From positions 75,753 to 139,752 of the forward strand of contig JADKBO010000024.1 in assembly GCA_016715105.1 (NCBI GenBank): 64,000 nt of DNA, in the 5' to 3' direction. This stretch comes from Saprospiraceae bacterium (GTDB taxonomy: Bacteria > Bacteroidota > Bacteroidia > Chitinophagales > Saprospiraceae). This document shows positions 33,233 through 42,481 of the stretch, in pieces (positions within the stretch are counted from its first letter, which is position 1; the number at the start of each line of letters is the position of its first letter). The translations under genes and the position numbers were made by a program. The notes below the pieces were generated by a model that saw only the letters and a list, made by a program, of their open reading frames with translations, ran no database searches and was not told where the DNA came from.

Positions 33233-33517
33233 GGCTGCAAAACTAGCAATGTTTCACCTATCTTCGATTTTTGATTGCTGATTAAAAACGTATTTGGTAA
33301 ATAAGCGACATTACCATAAGAAAGGTCAACTTAATTGTGAAATAAACAAGGTCTATTTCCCTCTAGGTTTCCTTGCCTTATTTAGACCTTATCTAAATAG
33401 TATTTAATCGCTTCAACAAGTTGGTTTAAACTGGGCCAAATTTTATTTTTGCCCCAATTATCACAAGGATCTATCAAGCTTATGGTTCAATCATTTGATT
33501 TTCAGAATAATAGAAAA
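33233..33517. promoter_or_regulatory. Promoter and operator-like region of the act operon
   Basis: A Bacteroidota-type -7 box TATTTTTG lies at 33444-33451 with TTG 20 nt before it (33421-33423), predicting a start near 33458 and a leader of about 60 nt. Upstream are inverted repeats AAGGTCTA (33348-33355) / TAGACCTT (33383-33390) and ATTTAG (33380-33385) / CTAAAT (33393-33398), possible regulator sites for the respiratory operon. Confidence 0.45.
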
Positions 33518-34933
33518 ATGAATATAATTTCGAGATTTTCCGTTTTCAAATCATTTCTGGCAGCAGTATTGATTTTGACAACGCTCAGCAATGTTTCGGC
33601 AGAAGCTTCAGCAGATTTGGGAAAAACTTTGTTTACCGCCAATTGTGCTTCTTGTCACGCCAAAAACATGAAAACTGCTCTAACTGGACCAGCTTTGGGT
33701 GGTTCTCAGGCTAGATGGGGAAATGACGCAGATCTTTATGCTTGGATTAGAAATTCTCAAGCAATGATCGCTGCAGGAAATCCAAGAGCTGTTGAACTTT
33801 GGAATCAGTACAAGCCAACGGTCATGACCAGCTTTGAAAAGTTGACCGATGACGAAATTGGCTCATTACTTTTATACATCAACGGCACTTATGATGGTAC
33901 TTATGGTGCAGCAGCTAAAACCGCAGCAGCAGCAGATACCACAACTGCTGAAAAGCCAGCAAGCAATAACTGGTTGTATTGGTTATTAGCTGCGTTTTTA
34001 GCAGGGCTTTCTTACTTATTATTCAGAATCATTGGTAACTTAAACCAACTCAGCGCAGCAAAAGAAGGAGTGTCATTTGACAAACCAACACTTTGGACTA
34101 CTTTAAAAGCAAAAGGAATCATCAGCTTTTTATTATTTGCTATTGTGATCTTTGGAGGTTACACTACTGTAAATAATGCCATTAACTTAGGACGCCAACA
34201 AGGTTACGAGCCAGATCAACCAATTGCTTTTTCACACGAAACACACGCTGGAGTTAATAAAATTGATTGCCAATATTGTCACGACGGAGCAAGAAGATCT
34301 AAGCACAGTGTCATTCCTGCGGCAAATACTTGTATGAATTGTCACGCTGCTATAAAAGTGGGTTCAAAACATGGAACTGCAGAAATCACCAAAATATTTG
34401 CTTCTATAGGATACGATCCACTCAATAATAAGTACATCGAAAACTATGACATGCTTCCACAAGATTCTGTCAAAGCAATTTACACCGCATGGATAGCTGA
34501 TAGTTATGTAACTGAAAAGGGAATCACAGCCATTGATAATGAAGGGGAAGAATTGGTTGACGATCAATGGAAAAATATTGTAAAGTCTCTTACCAATGAT
34601 CAAAAGAAAAAAGTGCAAGGTCCTATCGAATGGGTAAGAGTGCACGGTCTTCCAGATCACGTATATTTCAACCACGCCCAACACGTATCTGTAGGAAAAG
34701 TAGCTTGCCAAACTTGTCATGGTGAAGTGCAAAACATGGAAGTTGTAAAACAACATTCACCATTATCAATGGGATGGTGTATCAATTGCCACAGAGAAAC
34801 AGACGTGAAATTTACCGATAATCCTTATTACAATAGTTATGAGCAATTCCACAAGGAGTTGAAGGATGGTACCAGAGAAAAAGTGACCGTATCTGATATT
34901 GGCGGTTTGGAGTGTCAAAAATGTCACTACTAA
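33518..34933 (+). CDS. actA: Alternative complex III, multiheme cytochrome c subunit ActA
   Basis: About 471 residues from the ATG at 33518, which starts a signal peptide (F-L-A-A-V-L-I-L-T-T-L-S-N-V-S-A). Six CxxCH heme sites: CASCH in an N-terminal class I cytochrome c domain (with V-M-T-S-F as likely Met ligand), then after membrane segments CQYCH, CMNCH, CQTCH, CINCH and CQKCH at the extreme C-terminus. The last five form the usual ActA pentaheme part, so the N-terminal monoheme domain is an extra fused module. It carries electrons from quinol toward the oxidase. First gene of the act-cox cluster. Confidence 0.93.
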   Translation: MNIISRFSVFKSFLAAVLILTTLSNVSAEASADLGKTLFTANCASCHAKNMKTALTGPALGGSQARWGNDADLYAWIRNSQAMIAAGNPRAVELWNQYKPTVMTSFEKLTDDEIGSLLLYINGTYDGTYGAAAKTAAAADTTTAEKPASNNWLYWLLAAFLAGLSYLLFRIIGNLNQLSAAKEGVSFDKPTLWTTLKAKGIISFLLFAIVIFGGYTTVNNAINLGRQQGYEPDQPIAFSHETHAGVNKIDCQYCHDGARRSKHSVIPAANTCMNCHAAIKVGSKHGTAEITKIFASIGYDPLNNKYIENYDMLPQDSVKAIYTAWIADSYVTEKGITAIDNEGEELVDDQWKNIVKSLTNDQKKKVQGPIEWVRVHGLPDHVYFNHAQHVSVGKVACQTCHGEVQNMEVVKQHSPLSMGWCINCHRETDVKFTDNPYYNSYEQFHKELKDGTREKVTVSDIGGLECQKCHY

Positions 34934-34987
34934 TAAATTCAGATCACGAATAATAAATTATTTTAGAAAAGTTCTACTTGATATATA

Positions 34988-37900
34988 ATGGAAAAAGTAC
35001 AAACTAATATCTGGATAGGCCAGGAAGACCTAGAAAATGGAGACAAATTCATTGAGTTGGCAAATCAGGAATTTTCACTTGTAGAAAGTGTTTCTGATGA
35101 GCGCAATCAAAATCTGTTTGCATCCAATAGAAGAGACTTCCTAAAGTATTTGGGATTTGGCCTTGGAGCAGCAACCATGGCAGCAGGATGTGATATTCCT
35201 GTAAAAAGAGCAATTCCGTATGTGGTAAAACCAGACGCAATTGTTCCTGGTGTTGCAACCTACTATGCTTCTTCTTATGTAGATGGAGGTGATTATGCGG
35301 CTATCTTAGTAAAAACCAGAGATGGTAGACCTATCAAAATAGAAGGTAATGACTTGGCACCTGCTGGTTGGGGTAGCACTTCAGCTAGAGTTCAAGCATC
35401 TGTATTGGGTCTTTATGATACCAACAGACTAGCTACGCCTATCAAAAAATCTGGCACTGATCACATGGCTGTAAGTTGGGCAGATCTAGATGCAGACATG
35501 ATCAAAAGTTTGGCCACTGCAACCAATGTAAGGATATTGAAGTCTACAACCATCAGCCCTACAGGAAATAAGGCATTGGGTGAGTTTGTAGCAAAATATC
35601 CAAGTACAAAAGTAGTAAGCATCGATGATCAATCATACGCAGGTTTATTGGATGCTAACCAAGCGAGTTTTGGAGTGAGGGTTATCCCAGGTTATAATTT
35701 TGACAAAGCTGAAGTAATTGTAAGTTTTGGTGCTGATTTCTTGGGTACATGGGTTGCACCATCAAAATTTGCTGGGGACTATGTAAAAATGAGACAAATT
35801 AAGGATGTAAATGCACCTAAAATGTCTCGCCACATTCAAGTTGAAAGTGGTATGACCCTTACAGGTTCGAATGCTGATAACAGAATATTGGTAAGACCTT
35901 CTGAGCAAGGAGCTGCCATTTCACACTTATATAATGAAATCGTTGGCGGTGGCGCACCATCAGCTGGTTTGAATGAAAAGGCTAAAAAGTCATTGACAGT
36001 TGTAGCTGGAGAGTTAAAAGCTGCTGCTGGAAAATCATTGGTTGTTGCTGGTTCTAATAACATGGCAGAACAGTTATTGATCAATGCAATCAACAATGCG
36101 CTGTCTAACTACGGTGCTACTATTGACTTTTCACAAGCCATACTTACTAAACAAGGAGATGATGCTGGTTTCGCAGCTTTATTAGCTGAAATGAAAGCAG
36201 GCAGTGTTGATTTATTGATTGTTGACGGAGCAAATCCAGTCTACAGCCAAGCTAAAGGCAAAGAATTTGCTACCGCACTTGCTAAAGTAAAAACCAAAAT
36301 TGCCATCGGTTTGAGCAAAGATGAAACTTCAAGTCTTTGTGATTACATCGCTACCAAACCACATTTCTTGGAATCTTGGGGTGATGCACAACCTACTGCA
36401 ACAACCATCAGTTTGATCCAGCCAACCATTGCACCTCTTTTTGATTCCAGACAGGCAGAACTTTCCTACCTAACTTGGGCACAAAGCGCTAACTTGGTAG
36501 CAACTGATCAACCATATTTTGAATATTTAAAGGCAAATTGGCAAGCAACAGCTTTCGCAGCTCAGTCAGAATTTGCAACTTTTGATAGTTTCTGGGATAA
36601 TGCGTTGCAATTAGGTGTATTGCCAACTCCCAGCAGTGTTTCAGCTGGAGCTTTTTCTGGCGATGTAAGTGCATCATTTGGAAATGTAACCAAACCAGGC
36701 AAATCTGAAATCGAAATTTCTTTTTACGAATCGATTTCTCTAGGTAATGGCCAGTATGCAACCAATCCATGGTTACAGGAAATGCCAAATCCAATTGACA
36801 GAACTGTTTGGGGTAATTACCTTGCAGTTCCGGTAAATTTTGATGGTTACCATACCATGGAAGGTTTGAATAAACTGGTTGACGGTGATTTGGTAAAATT
36901 GACTGTTGGCGGGGAAGAATTTACCGTTCCAGTTATTCAACAATTTGGACAAATGCCGGGAACAGTTGCGATTGCAATGGGCTACGGTAGAACTGAGGCA
37001 GGTGCATGTGGTACTGGTGTCGGTGTAGATGTAAATCCTCACAGAACAATGGCTGGGGCTTATGCTCAACCGTTCAATACCCAAGTAACTGTTTCGAATA
37101 AAATAGGAAAAGAAGATCATTTTTCTTGTGTACAATATCACCACACGATGGGTGTAAAAGGAGAAGACAAAGCTTCTGGACAAACCATCAATGCTGACGA
37201 AGCTGCTACAGTTTTCTTTGATTATTTCACCGGAATCAAGGGCTTCCAAGGTTCATTGACAGAGAGATCGATCATCTATACTGCAAATACAGATGAAGTA
37301 AAAGAAAAAGCGGAAATTCTCCATAAAAAGAGAGAACATGCTCAATTCTTAAATAGCAAACAAATATATGGGGGCCATGATTACAACTATGCATCTGGTC
37401 ACCACTGGGGAATGCACATTGACCTCAATGCGTGTATTGGCTGTGGTGCTTGTACAGTAGCTTGTATGTCTGAAAACAACGTACCTGTTGTTGGTAAGAG
37501 AGAAGTTGCAAGACACCACGAAATGACATGGTTGAGAATAGATAGATATTACTACGGTGATGTTGAAAATCCAAGCACTGTTTATCAACCAATGATGTGT
37601 CAACACTGTGATAACGCACCTTGTGAGAACGTTTGCCCAGTAAACGCAACTAACCACTCTTCTGAAGGTCTGAACCAAATGACCTACAACAGATGTATTG
37701 GAACTAGATATTGCGCAAACAACTGTCCATACAAAGTAAGAAGATTCAACTGGTTGGATTATACGACTGCAGATACTTTCCCTGCAAATCAAATCAAGAA
37801 ATTTGGCGAAGAAATCCCATTTGGTGCAGAAAACCTTACCAGAATGGTTTTAAATCCAGACGTGACAGTAAGATCTAAAGGAGTTATTGAAAAATGTAGC

Positions 37901-38161
37901 TTCTGCGTACAAAGATTACAAGAAGGTAAATTGACAGCCAAGAGAGAAGGAAGAGGATTGAGAGACGCAGATGTGAAAACAGCTTGTCAGACATCATGCC
38001 CAACAGGAGCCATTACTTTTGGAGATATGAATAGCAAGGATATGTTGGCTGAAAAGTTGGAAAATCCATTGAACTACATAGTTTTGGAAGAAATCAACGT
38101 GAGACCTTCTGTCAACTATACCATGAGAATTACAAACAAGAACGAAGCCATTGATGCTTAA
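34988..38161 (+). CDS. actB: Alternative complex III, iron-sulfur/molybdopterin-like subunit ActB
   Basis: 1057 residues. A Tat-like motif N-R-R-D-F-L-K-Y-L-G-F-G is followed by A-A-G-C (about residues 47-68). The large N-terminal domain has the fold of molybdopterin oxidoreductases. The C-terminal third carries four cysteine clusters for Fe-S centres: C-I-G-C-G-A-C-T-V-A-C, C-Q-H-C-D-N-A-P-C-E-N-V-C-P, C-I-G-T-R-Y-C-A-N-N-C-P and C-S-F-C...C-Q-T-S-C-P. ActB is known to lack molybdenum cofactor in this complex. It sits on the periplasmic side and passes electrons to ActA/ActE. Length is typical. Confidence 0.95.
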   Translation: MEKVQTNIWIGQEDLENGDKFIELANQEFSLVESVSDERNQNLFASNRRDFLKYLGFGLGAATMAAGCDIPVKRAIPYVVKPDAIVPGVATYYASSYVDGGDYAAILVKTRDGRPIKIEGNDLAPAGWGSTSARVQASVLGLYDTNRLATPIKKSGTDHMAVSWADLDADMIKSLATATNVRILKSTTISPTGNKALGEFVAKYPSTKVVSIDDQSYAGLLDANQASFGVRVIPGYNFDKAEVIVSFGADFLGTWVAPSKFAGDYVKMRQIKDVNAPKMSRHIQVESGMTLTGSNADNRILVRPSEQGAAISHLYNEIVGGGAPSAGLNEKAKKSLTVVAGELKAAAGKSLVVAGSNNMAEQLLINAINNALSNYGATIDFSQAILTKQGDDAGFAALLAEMKAGSVDLLIVDGANPVYSQAKGKEFATALAKVKTKIAIGLSKDETSSLCDYIATKPHFLESWGDAQPTATTISLIQPTIAPLFDSRQAELSYLTWAQSANLVATDQPYFEYLKANWQATAFAAQSEFATFDSFWDNALQLGVLPTPSSVSAGAFSGDVSASFGNVTKPGKSEIEISFYESISLGNGQYATNPWLQEMPNPIDRTVWGNYLAVPVNFDGYHTMEGLNKLVDGDLVKLTVGGEEFTVPVIQQFGQMPGTVAIAMGYGRTEAGACGTGVGVDVNPHRTMAGAYAQPFNTQVTVSNKIGKEDHFSCVQYHHTMGVKGEDKASGQTINADEAATVFFDYFTGIKGFQGSLTERSIIYTANTDEVKEKAEILHKKREHAQFLNSKQIYGGHDYNYASGHHWGMHIDLNACIGCGACTVACMSENNVPVVGKREVARHHEMTWLRIDRYYYGDVENPSTVYQPMMCQHCDNAPCENVCPVNATNHSSEGLNQMTYNRCIGTRYCANNCPYKVRRFNWLDYTTADTFPANQIKKFGEEIPFGAENLTRMVLNPDVTVRSKGVIEKCSFCVQRLQEGKLTAKREGRGLRDADVKTACQTSCPTGAITFGDMNSKDMLAEKLENPLNYIVLEEINVRPSVNYTMRITNKNEAIDA

Positions 38162-38211
38162 TATTGATTGCGGAAATAAAATTTGATCATTAAGAAACAA
38201 CAATATAAATA

Positions 38212-39633
38212 ATGAGTGCACCAGTAAGTCCAATAAGGGAACCTCTAGTAACGGGGCATAAGACTTATCATCAAATTACAGAAGACTTGATTTCTCCCAC
38301 GGAGAAAACACCTTCTTTAGCTTGGGTTATAGGCTTCATCATTTCTGCGATATTCTTAGGAGTATTTGTATTTACAGTATTGTGGACAATTTACCAAGGA
38401 ATTGGTACTTGGAACCTCAACAGAACTGTAGGATGGGGTTGGGATATCACCAATTTCGTTTGGTGGGTAGGTATTGGTCACGCGGGTACATTGATCTCGG
38501 CGATCCTATTGATCTTCAGACAAAAATGGAGAACAGGGGTAAACAGAGCAGCAGAAGCGATGACGATTTTTGCCGTTATTTGTGCTGGTCAATTTCCTTT
38601 GATCCACATGGGTAGAATTTGGATGGGATTTTTCATCTTCCCATATCCAAATACCAGAGGACCACTTTGGCCAAACTTCAACTCTCCATTGCTTTGGGAC
38701 GTATTTGCGATCAGTACATATTTCACAGTTTCGTTATTGTTCTGGTACACAGGTCTAGTTCCCGATTTTGCAACAGTAAGAGATAGAGCAAAAGGTATCA
38801 GAAAGAAAATTTATAATTTCCTATCTTTTGGTTGGACTGGATCGGCAAAGCACTGGCAAAGATGGGAGTCTTTATCTTTGATATTGGCTGGTCTTTCTAC
38901 ACCATTGGTACTTTCTGTTCACACTATCGTAAGTTTTGACTTTGCTACTTCAGTAATACCTGGTTGGCATACAACCATCTTTCCTCCATACTTCGTTGCG
39001 GGTGCGATCTTTTCTGGATTTGCAATGGTGCAAACGTTGATGTTGGTGACAAGAAAAGTTTTACACTTAGAGGACTATATCACAATCGAACACATAGAAT
39101 CGATGAATAAGGTTATCCTTCTTACGGGAACTATTGTGGGTGTAGCCTATATCACGGAATTATTCATTGCATGGTATTCAGGATATATTTATGAGCAGTT
39201 TGCCTTTTTCAACAGGGTTTTTGGTCCATATTGGTGGTCATATTTTGGTATGATGTTCTGCAACGTGGTTTCACCACAGTTATATTGGAAGAAATCATGG
39301 AGAAGAAATATGATATTGACTTTCTTCCTCTCTATTGTAATCAATATAGGTATGTGGTTTGAAAGATTTGTAATCATTGCTACCACTTTAGCAAGAGATT
39401 ATTTACCATCATCATGGAGTTACTACTCTCCAACTTGGGTTGAGATTGGAATTTTCATGGGCTCATTGGGATTGTTCTTTTTCTGTTACCTTATTTTCAC
39501 AAGAGTTGCACCGGTTGTAGCTGTTGCTGAGATCAAGGCTATATTGAAAACAAGTGGTGATCAATACGCGGGTAAAAATGCAGTACATGCACACAGCCAC
39601 GACGATGAGCACTCAGAAGTTGATGCACATTAA
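38212..39633 (+). CDS. actC: Alternative complex III, NrfD-like quinone-binding subunit ActC
   Basis: 473 residues with about ten membrane segments (for example W-V-I-G-F-I-I-S-A-I-F-L-G-V-F-V-F). NrfD/PsrC family; it binds menaquinol and contributes to proton translocation. The pattern W-W-V-G-I-G-H-A-G-T-L-I-S-A-I-L-L and H-T-I-V-S-F-D-F-A-T-S-V-I-P-G-W-H-T-T match ActC. The C-terminus is His/Asp rich (H-A-H-S-H-D-D-E-H). Gap of 50 nt to actB. Confidence 0.95.
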   Translation: MSAPVSPIREPLVTGHKTYHQITEDLISPTEKTPSLAWVIGFIISAIFLGVFVFTVLWTIYQGIGTWNLNRTVGWGWDITNFVWWVGIGHAGTLISAILLIFRQKWRTGVNRAAEAMTIFAVICAGQFPLIHMGRIWMGFFIFPYPNTRGPLWPNFNSPLLWDVFAISTYFTVSLLFWYTGLVPDFATVRDRAKGIRKKIYNFLSFGWTGSAKHWQRWESLSLILAGLSTPLVLSVHTIVSFDFATSVIPGWHTTIFPPYFVAGAIFSGFAMVQTLMLVTRKVLHLEDYITIEHIESMNKVILLTGTIVGVAYITELFIAWYSGYIYEQFAFFNRVFGPYWWSYFGMMFCNVVSPQLYWKKSWRRNMILTFFLSIVINIGMWFERFVIIATTLARDYLPSSWSYYSPTWVEIGIFMGSLGLFFFCYLIFTRVAPVVAVAEIKAILKTSGDQYAGKNAVHAHSHDDEHSEVDAH

Positions 39634-39672
39634 TTTTTAAAAAATCAATCAATAACAATAATAGTTATAGAT

Positions 39673-40194
39673 ATGTCAGATCATAAAGAAGTTATATACG
39701 GTCTCTACAATGATGAAACCGATTTGCTCAAGGCAGTGAAAACAGCCAAAAAAGATCACATGGAAATCATGGATGTGTATTCACCATTCCCTATTCACGG
39801 ACTAGATCCATTGTTGGGATTGGAAGAATCTAGACTACACATTGCTGGTTTTGTTTACGGTATGATCGGTACATTGACAGCCTTTTTGGGAATGAGCTGG
39901 ATTTTTACCAAAAACTGGCCCATCATATTTGGTGGAAAGCCTTATTGGTCAGTCCCTGCTTTCATTCCTATTACATTTGAGTTGACAGTATTATTTGCTG
40001 CAATTGGAATGGTAGTGACTTTTTACATTGTTTGCGGATTAGGTCCGGGAGTCACCAATGTTTATTTAGATGATCGCATCACGGATGATAAATTTTGCAT
40101 CGCTTTTGATAAATCAGAAGTCAGTGAAGCAGAAGCTAAATCTTTTTTCGAGCACACGGGTGCTTCAGAAGTAAATATTAAGACGATAAACTAA
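39673..40194 (+). CDS. actD: Alternative complex III subunit ActD (DUF3341)
   Basis: 173 residues with the DUF3341 pattern: V-Y-S-P-F-P-I-H-G-L-D, two central membrane segments (F-V-Y-G-M-I-G-T-L-T-A-F-L-G-M-S-W-I and I-P-I-T-F-E-L-T-V-L-F-A-A-I-G-M-V) and a soluble C-terminus with F-F-E-H-T-G-A-S-E-V. Structural subunit of the complex. Position between actC and actE is the standard order. Confidence 0.95.
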   Translation: MSDHKEVIYGLYNDETDLLKAVKTAKKDHMEIMDVYSPFPIHGLDPLLGLEESRLHIAGFVYGMIGTLTAFLGMSWIFTKNWPIIFGGKPYWSVPAFIPITFELTVLFAAIGMVVTFYIVCGLGPGVTNVYLDDRITDDKFCIAFDKSEVSEAEAKSFFEHTGASEVNIKTIN

Positions 40195-40208
40195 GAATAC
40201 AACAGTCG

Positions 40209-41075
40209 ATGAAAAACATCATAAAAATATCTTTCATATTCGTGGTTTCACTTGCCTTCTTGCAAAGTTGTCAACAACCGGGTAAGAACTCGACTGGAAG
40301 TGAGTACGTACCAGATATGGCACACTCGGTTGCCATTGAGTCAAATGTCTATGACTATTATTATAACAATAGATGGGGTAGTAAAGATGACTATCACACT
40401 TTGGTTGGTCCAAGGTTACCCGTTAATGGTACTGTGCCTAGATCAGAAGGAGCTTTGCTTGAGAAAACCAATACTGGTATGAATTCTCACACAGGAAGAG
40501 CAATTCCTGCTAATGGAAGTGTGCCATACCATTATGCAAATTCTGAAGAAGGAAGAGCTGCTGCGATGGTCGAAATACTCAATAATCCATATCCGATAAC
40601 TACTGCCGGATTAGAACAAGGTAAGGAATTGTACAACATTTTTTGCGCCACTTGTCACGGTGAAAAAGCTGACGGAGCTGGTTATTTAGTGAGGGAAGAT
40701 GGTGGAAAATATCCAGTACAACCTGCAAACTTCATGTCTGAAGAACACATTGCAGCAACCAATGGAAGATACTATCATGCAATTTATTTTGGAAGAAATT
40801 TGATGGGATCGTATAAAGACAAACTTTCATATTCTGAAAGATGGCATGTTATCCAATACATCAGAAGTTTGCAGGCAGCTGGCCAAAAACTAGCTTACAG
40901 CGAAACTGAAAATACCTTCAATACTACAGATCAACCATTTGCGATGGTGAAAGCTAAGATGGCTGCACCAGATGCCATGGAAGCGCATTCGGCTGTTACT
41001 GGAGCTGAAGGGGAACACAAAATGGAAGATAAAGCAATGGAAGCAGGTCATGCTCCTGCAGAACATCATAAATAA
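40209..41075 (+). CDS. actE: Alternative complex III monoheme cytochrome c subunit ActE
   Basis: 288 residues. Lipoprotein signal with lipobox A-F-L-Q-S-C. A single heme site C-A-T-C-H in L-Y-N-I-F-C-A-T-C-H-G-E-K, followed by N-L-M-G-S-Y as likely Met ligand. The family's N-terminal segment (M-A-H-S-V-A-I-E-S) is present. The last 40 residues are rich in His, Glu and Ala (A-E-H-H-K end). It would hand electrons to the oxidase CuA site. Confidence 0.94.
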   Translation: MKNIIKISFIFVVSLAFLQSCQQPGKNSTGSEYVPDMAHSVAIESNVYDYYYNNRWGSKDDYHTLVGPRLPVNGTVPRSEGALLEKTNTGMNSHTGRAIPANGSVPYHYANSEEGRAAAMVEILNNPYPITTAGLEQGKELYNIFCATCHGEKADGAGYLVREDGGKYPVQPANFMSEEHIAATNGRYYHAIYFGRNLMGSYKDKLSYSERWHVIQYIRSLQAAGQKLAYSETENTFNTTDQPFAMVKAKMAAPDAMEAHSAVTGAEGEHKMEDKAMEAGHAPAEHHK

Positions 41076-41108
41076 GGGATTTAATATCAAAGTATACAAA
41101 GCGTAATA

Positions 41109-42431
41109 ATGAATCAATATACACTTTCATCCGGCTTAAGAACAATCCTCCTCGTTTTAATGGGCATAGGAGCATTGTGCATGGGCATTACTTGGTTTGG
41201 AGACGACGCGCTTCACACCAGATTTTGGTCAAACTTTCTACACAATTCCGTATTTTTTACTGGGATTGCTGTGATGGCCTCCTTTTTTATTGCAGCAAGT
41301 ATCCTAGCATACGCAGGATGGTATACTGCTTTTAAAAGGGTATTTGAAGCGATTACCGCTTTTCTTCCTTATGGCTTAGGTTTTATGGTCATTCTGGCGC
41401 TTGGAAACTACTTCCATTTGCACCATCTATATCACTGGACAGACGAAGCTGAGGTTGCTAAAGATCCGATCTTAGCTGGAAAGGCAGGATTTTTGAATAA
41501 AAATTTCTACCTTTTTGTTACGGTTTTATTTGTAGGAGCTTACATATTCCTTATTGAAAAAATTAAGAGCTTCTCTAGAGCTGAAGATAATGGTGGAGTG
41601 GATGCAAATTTCACCATGCACAAAAACCAAAGATTTTATGCTGCGATTTTGTTGCCGATTATCGGTTTTACATCTGTCATTCTCATTTGGCAATGGATCA
41701 TGAGTGTCGACGCTCACTGGTATAGTACCATGTTTGCGTGGTACTGTTTAGCTTCATTTTTCGTAGCAATGGTTTGTTTTGTATCCCTTGCTTTACTTTA
41801 CTTGAGAGCAAATGGATATTATCAGAACTTGAGTCAACACCATATTCACGATATGGGTAAATTTATTTTTGCCTTTTCTATTTTCTGGACCTATTTGTGG
41901 TTTTCACAATTTATGTTGATTTGGTATGCGAATATTGGAGAAGAAACAATTTATTTCAAAGAAAGATACGATAATTATCCTGTCCTTTTCTTTGCAAATC
42001 TTGCAGTAAATTTTGTACTTCCATTCATAGTTTTACTTAGAAATGACACAAAGAGAAAAATAGGTACTTTATCTTTCGTTGCAATTGTAGTATTTATTTT
42101 CCACTGGGTAGATTTCTTTTTAATGGTTAAACCAGGAACATTACACACTGCACATGCAGCTATGGGTCATGGAGCTGAAGAACATGGGGCAGAAACGGGT
42201 GCTCACGGAGCAGAAGCAGCGGGCGAACATGCTGTTGCAGCAGTAGCTCATGGTGCAGAACATGCAAGTAGTTTTGTAAGTGGCTTTACCATCCCTGGAC
42301 TTCTTGAATTGGGTACGATGTTGGGATTTTTTGGCTTGTTTACCTTCGTAGTGCTCAATGCACTTTCCAAAGCAAACTTGACACCAAAGCACGACCCATA
42401 TTTACAAGAAAGTTTACACCATCATGTCTAA
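41109..42431 (+). CDS. actF: Alternative complex III NrfD-like subunit ActF
   Basis: 440 residues, about ten membrane segments, similar in fold to ActC (W-Q-W-I-M-S-V-D-A-H-W-Y-S-T-M-F-A-W-Y motif typical for ActF). A long His/Ala/Glu-rich loop (about residues 350-385, A-H-G-A-E repeats) precedes the last membrane segment. It completes the actABCDEF set. The oxidase subunit II gene begins 50 nt later. Confidence 0.94.
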   Translation: MNQYTLSSGLRTILLVLMGIGALCMGITWFGDDALHTRFWSNFLHNSVFFTGIAVMASFFIAASILAYAGWYTAFKRVFEAITAFLPYGLGFMVILALGNYFHLHHLYHWTDEAEVAKDPILAGKAGFLNKNFYLFVTVLFVGAYIFLIEKIKSFSRAEDNGGVDANFTMHKNQRFYAAILLPIIGFTSVILIWQWIMSVDAHWYSTMFAWYCLASFFVAMVCFVSLALLYLRANGYYQNLSQHHIHDMGKFIFAFSIFWTYLWFSQFMLIWYANIGEETIYFKERYDNYPVLFFANLAVNFVLPFIVLLRNDTKRKIGTLSFVAIVVFIFHWVDFFLMVKPGTLHTAHAAMGHGAEEHGAETGAHGAEAAGEHAVAAVAHGAEHASSFVSGFTIPGLLELGTMLGFFGLFTFVVLNALSKANLTPKHDPYLQESLHHHV

Positions 42432-42481
42432 ACTAGATTGGAATAATAGCGTTTATAAGATCATAAAATACAAAATATAAG

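Noticed and set aside
34988..38161. Molybdenum-dependent oxidoreductase
   Set aside because: The domain is the known cofactor-free relative in alternative complex III, supported by actA-F gene order.
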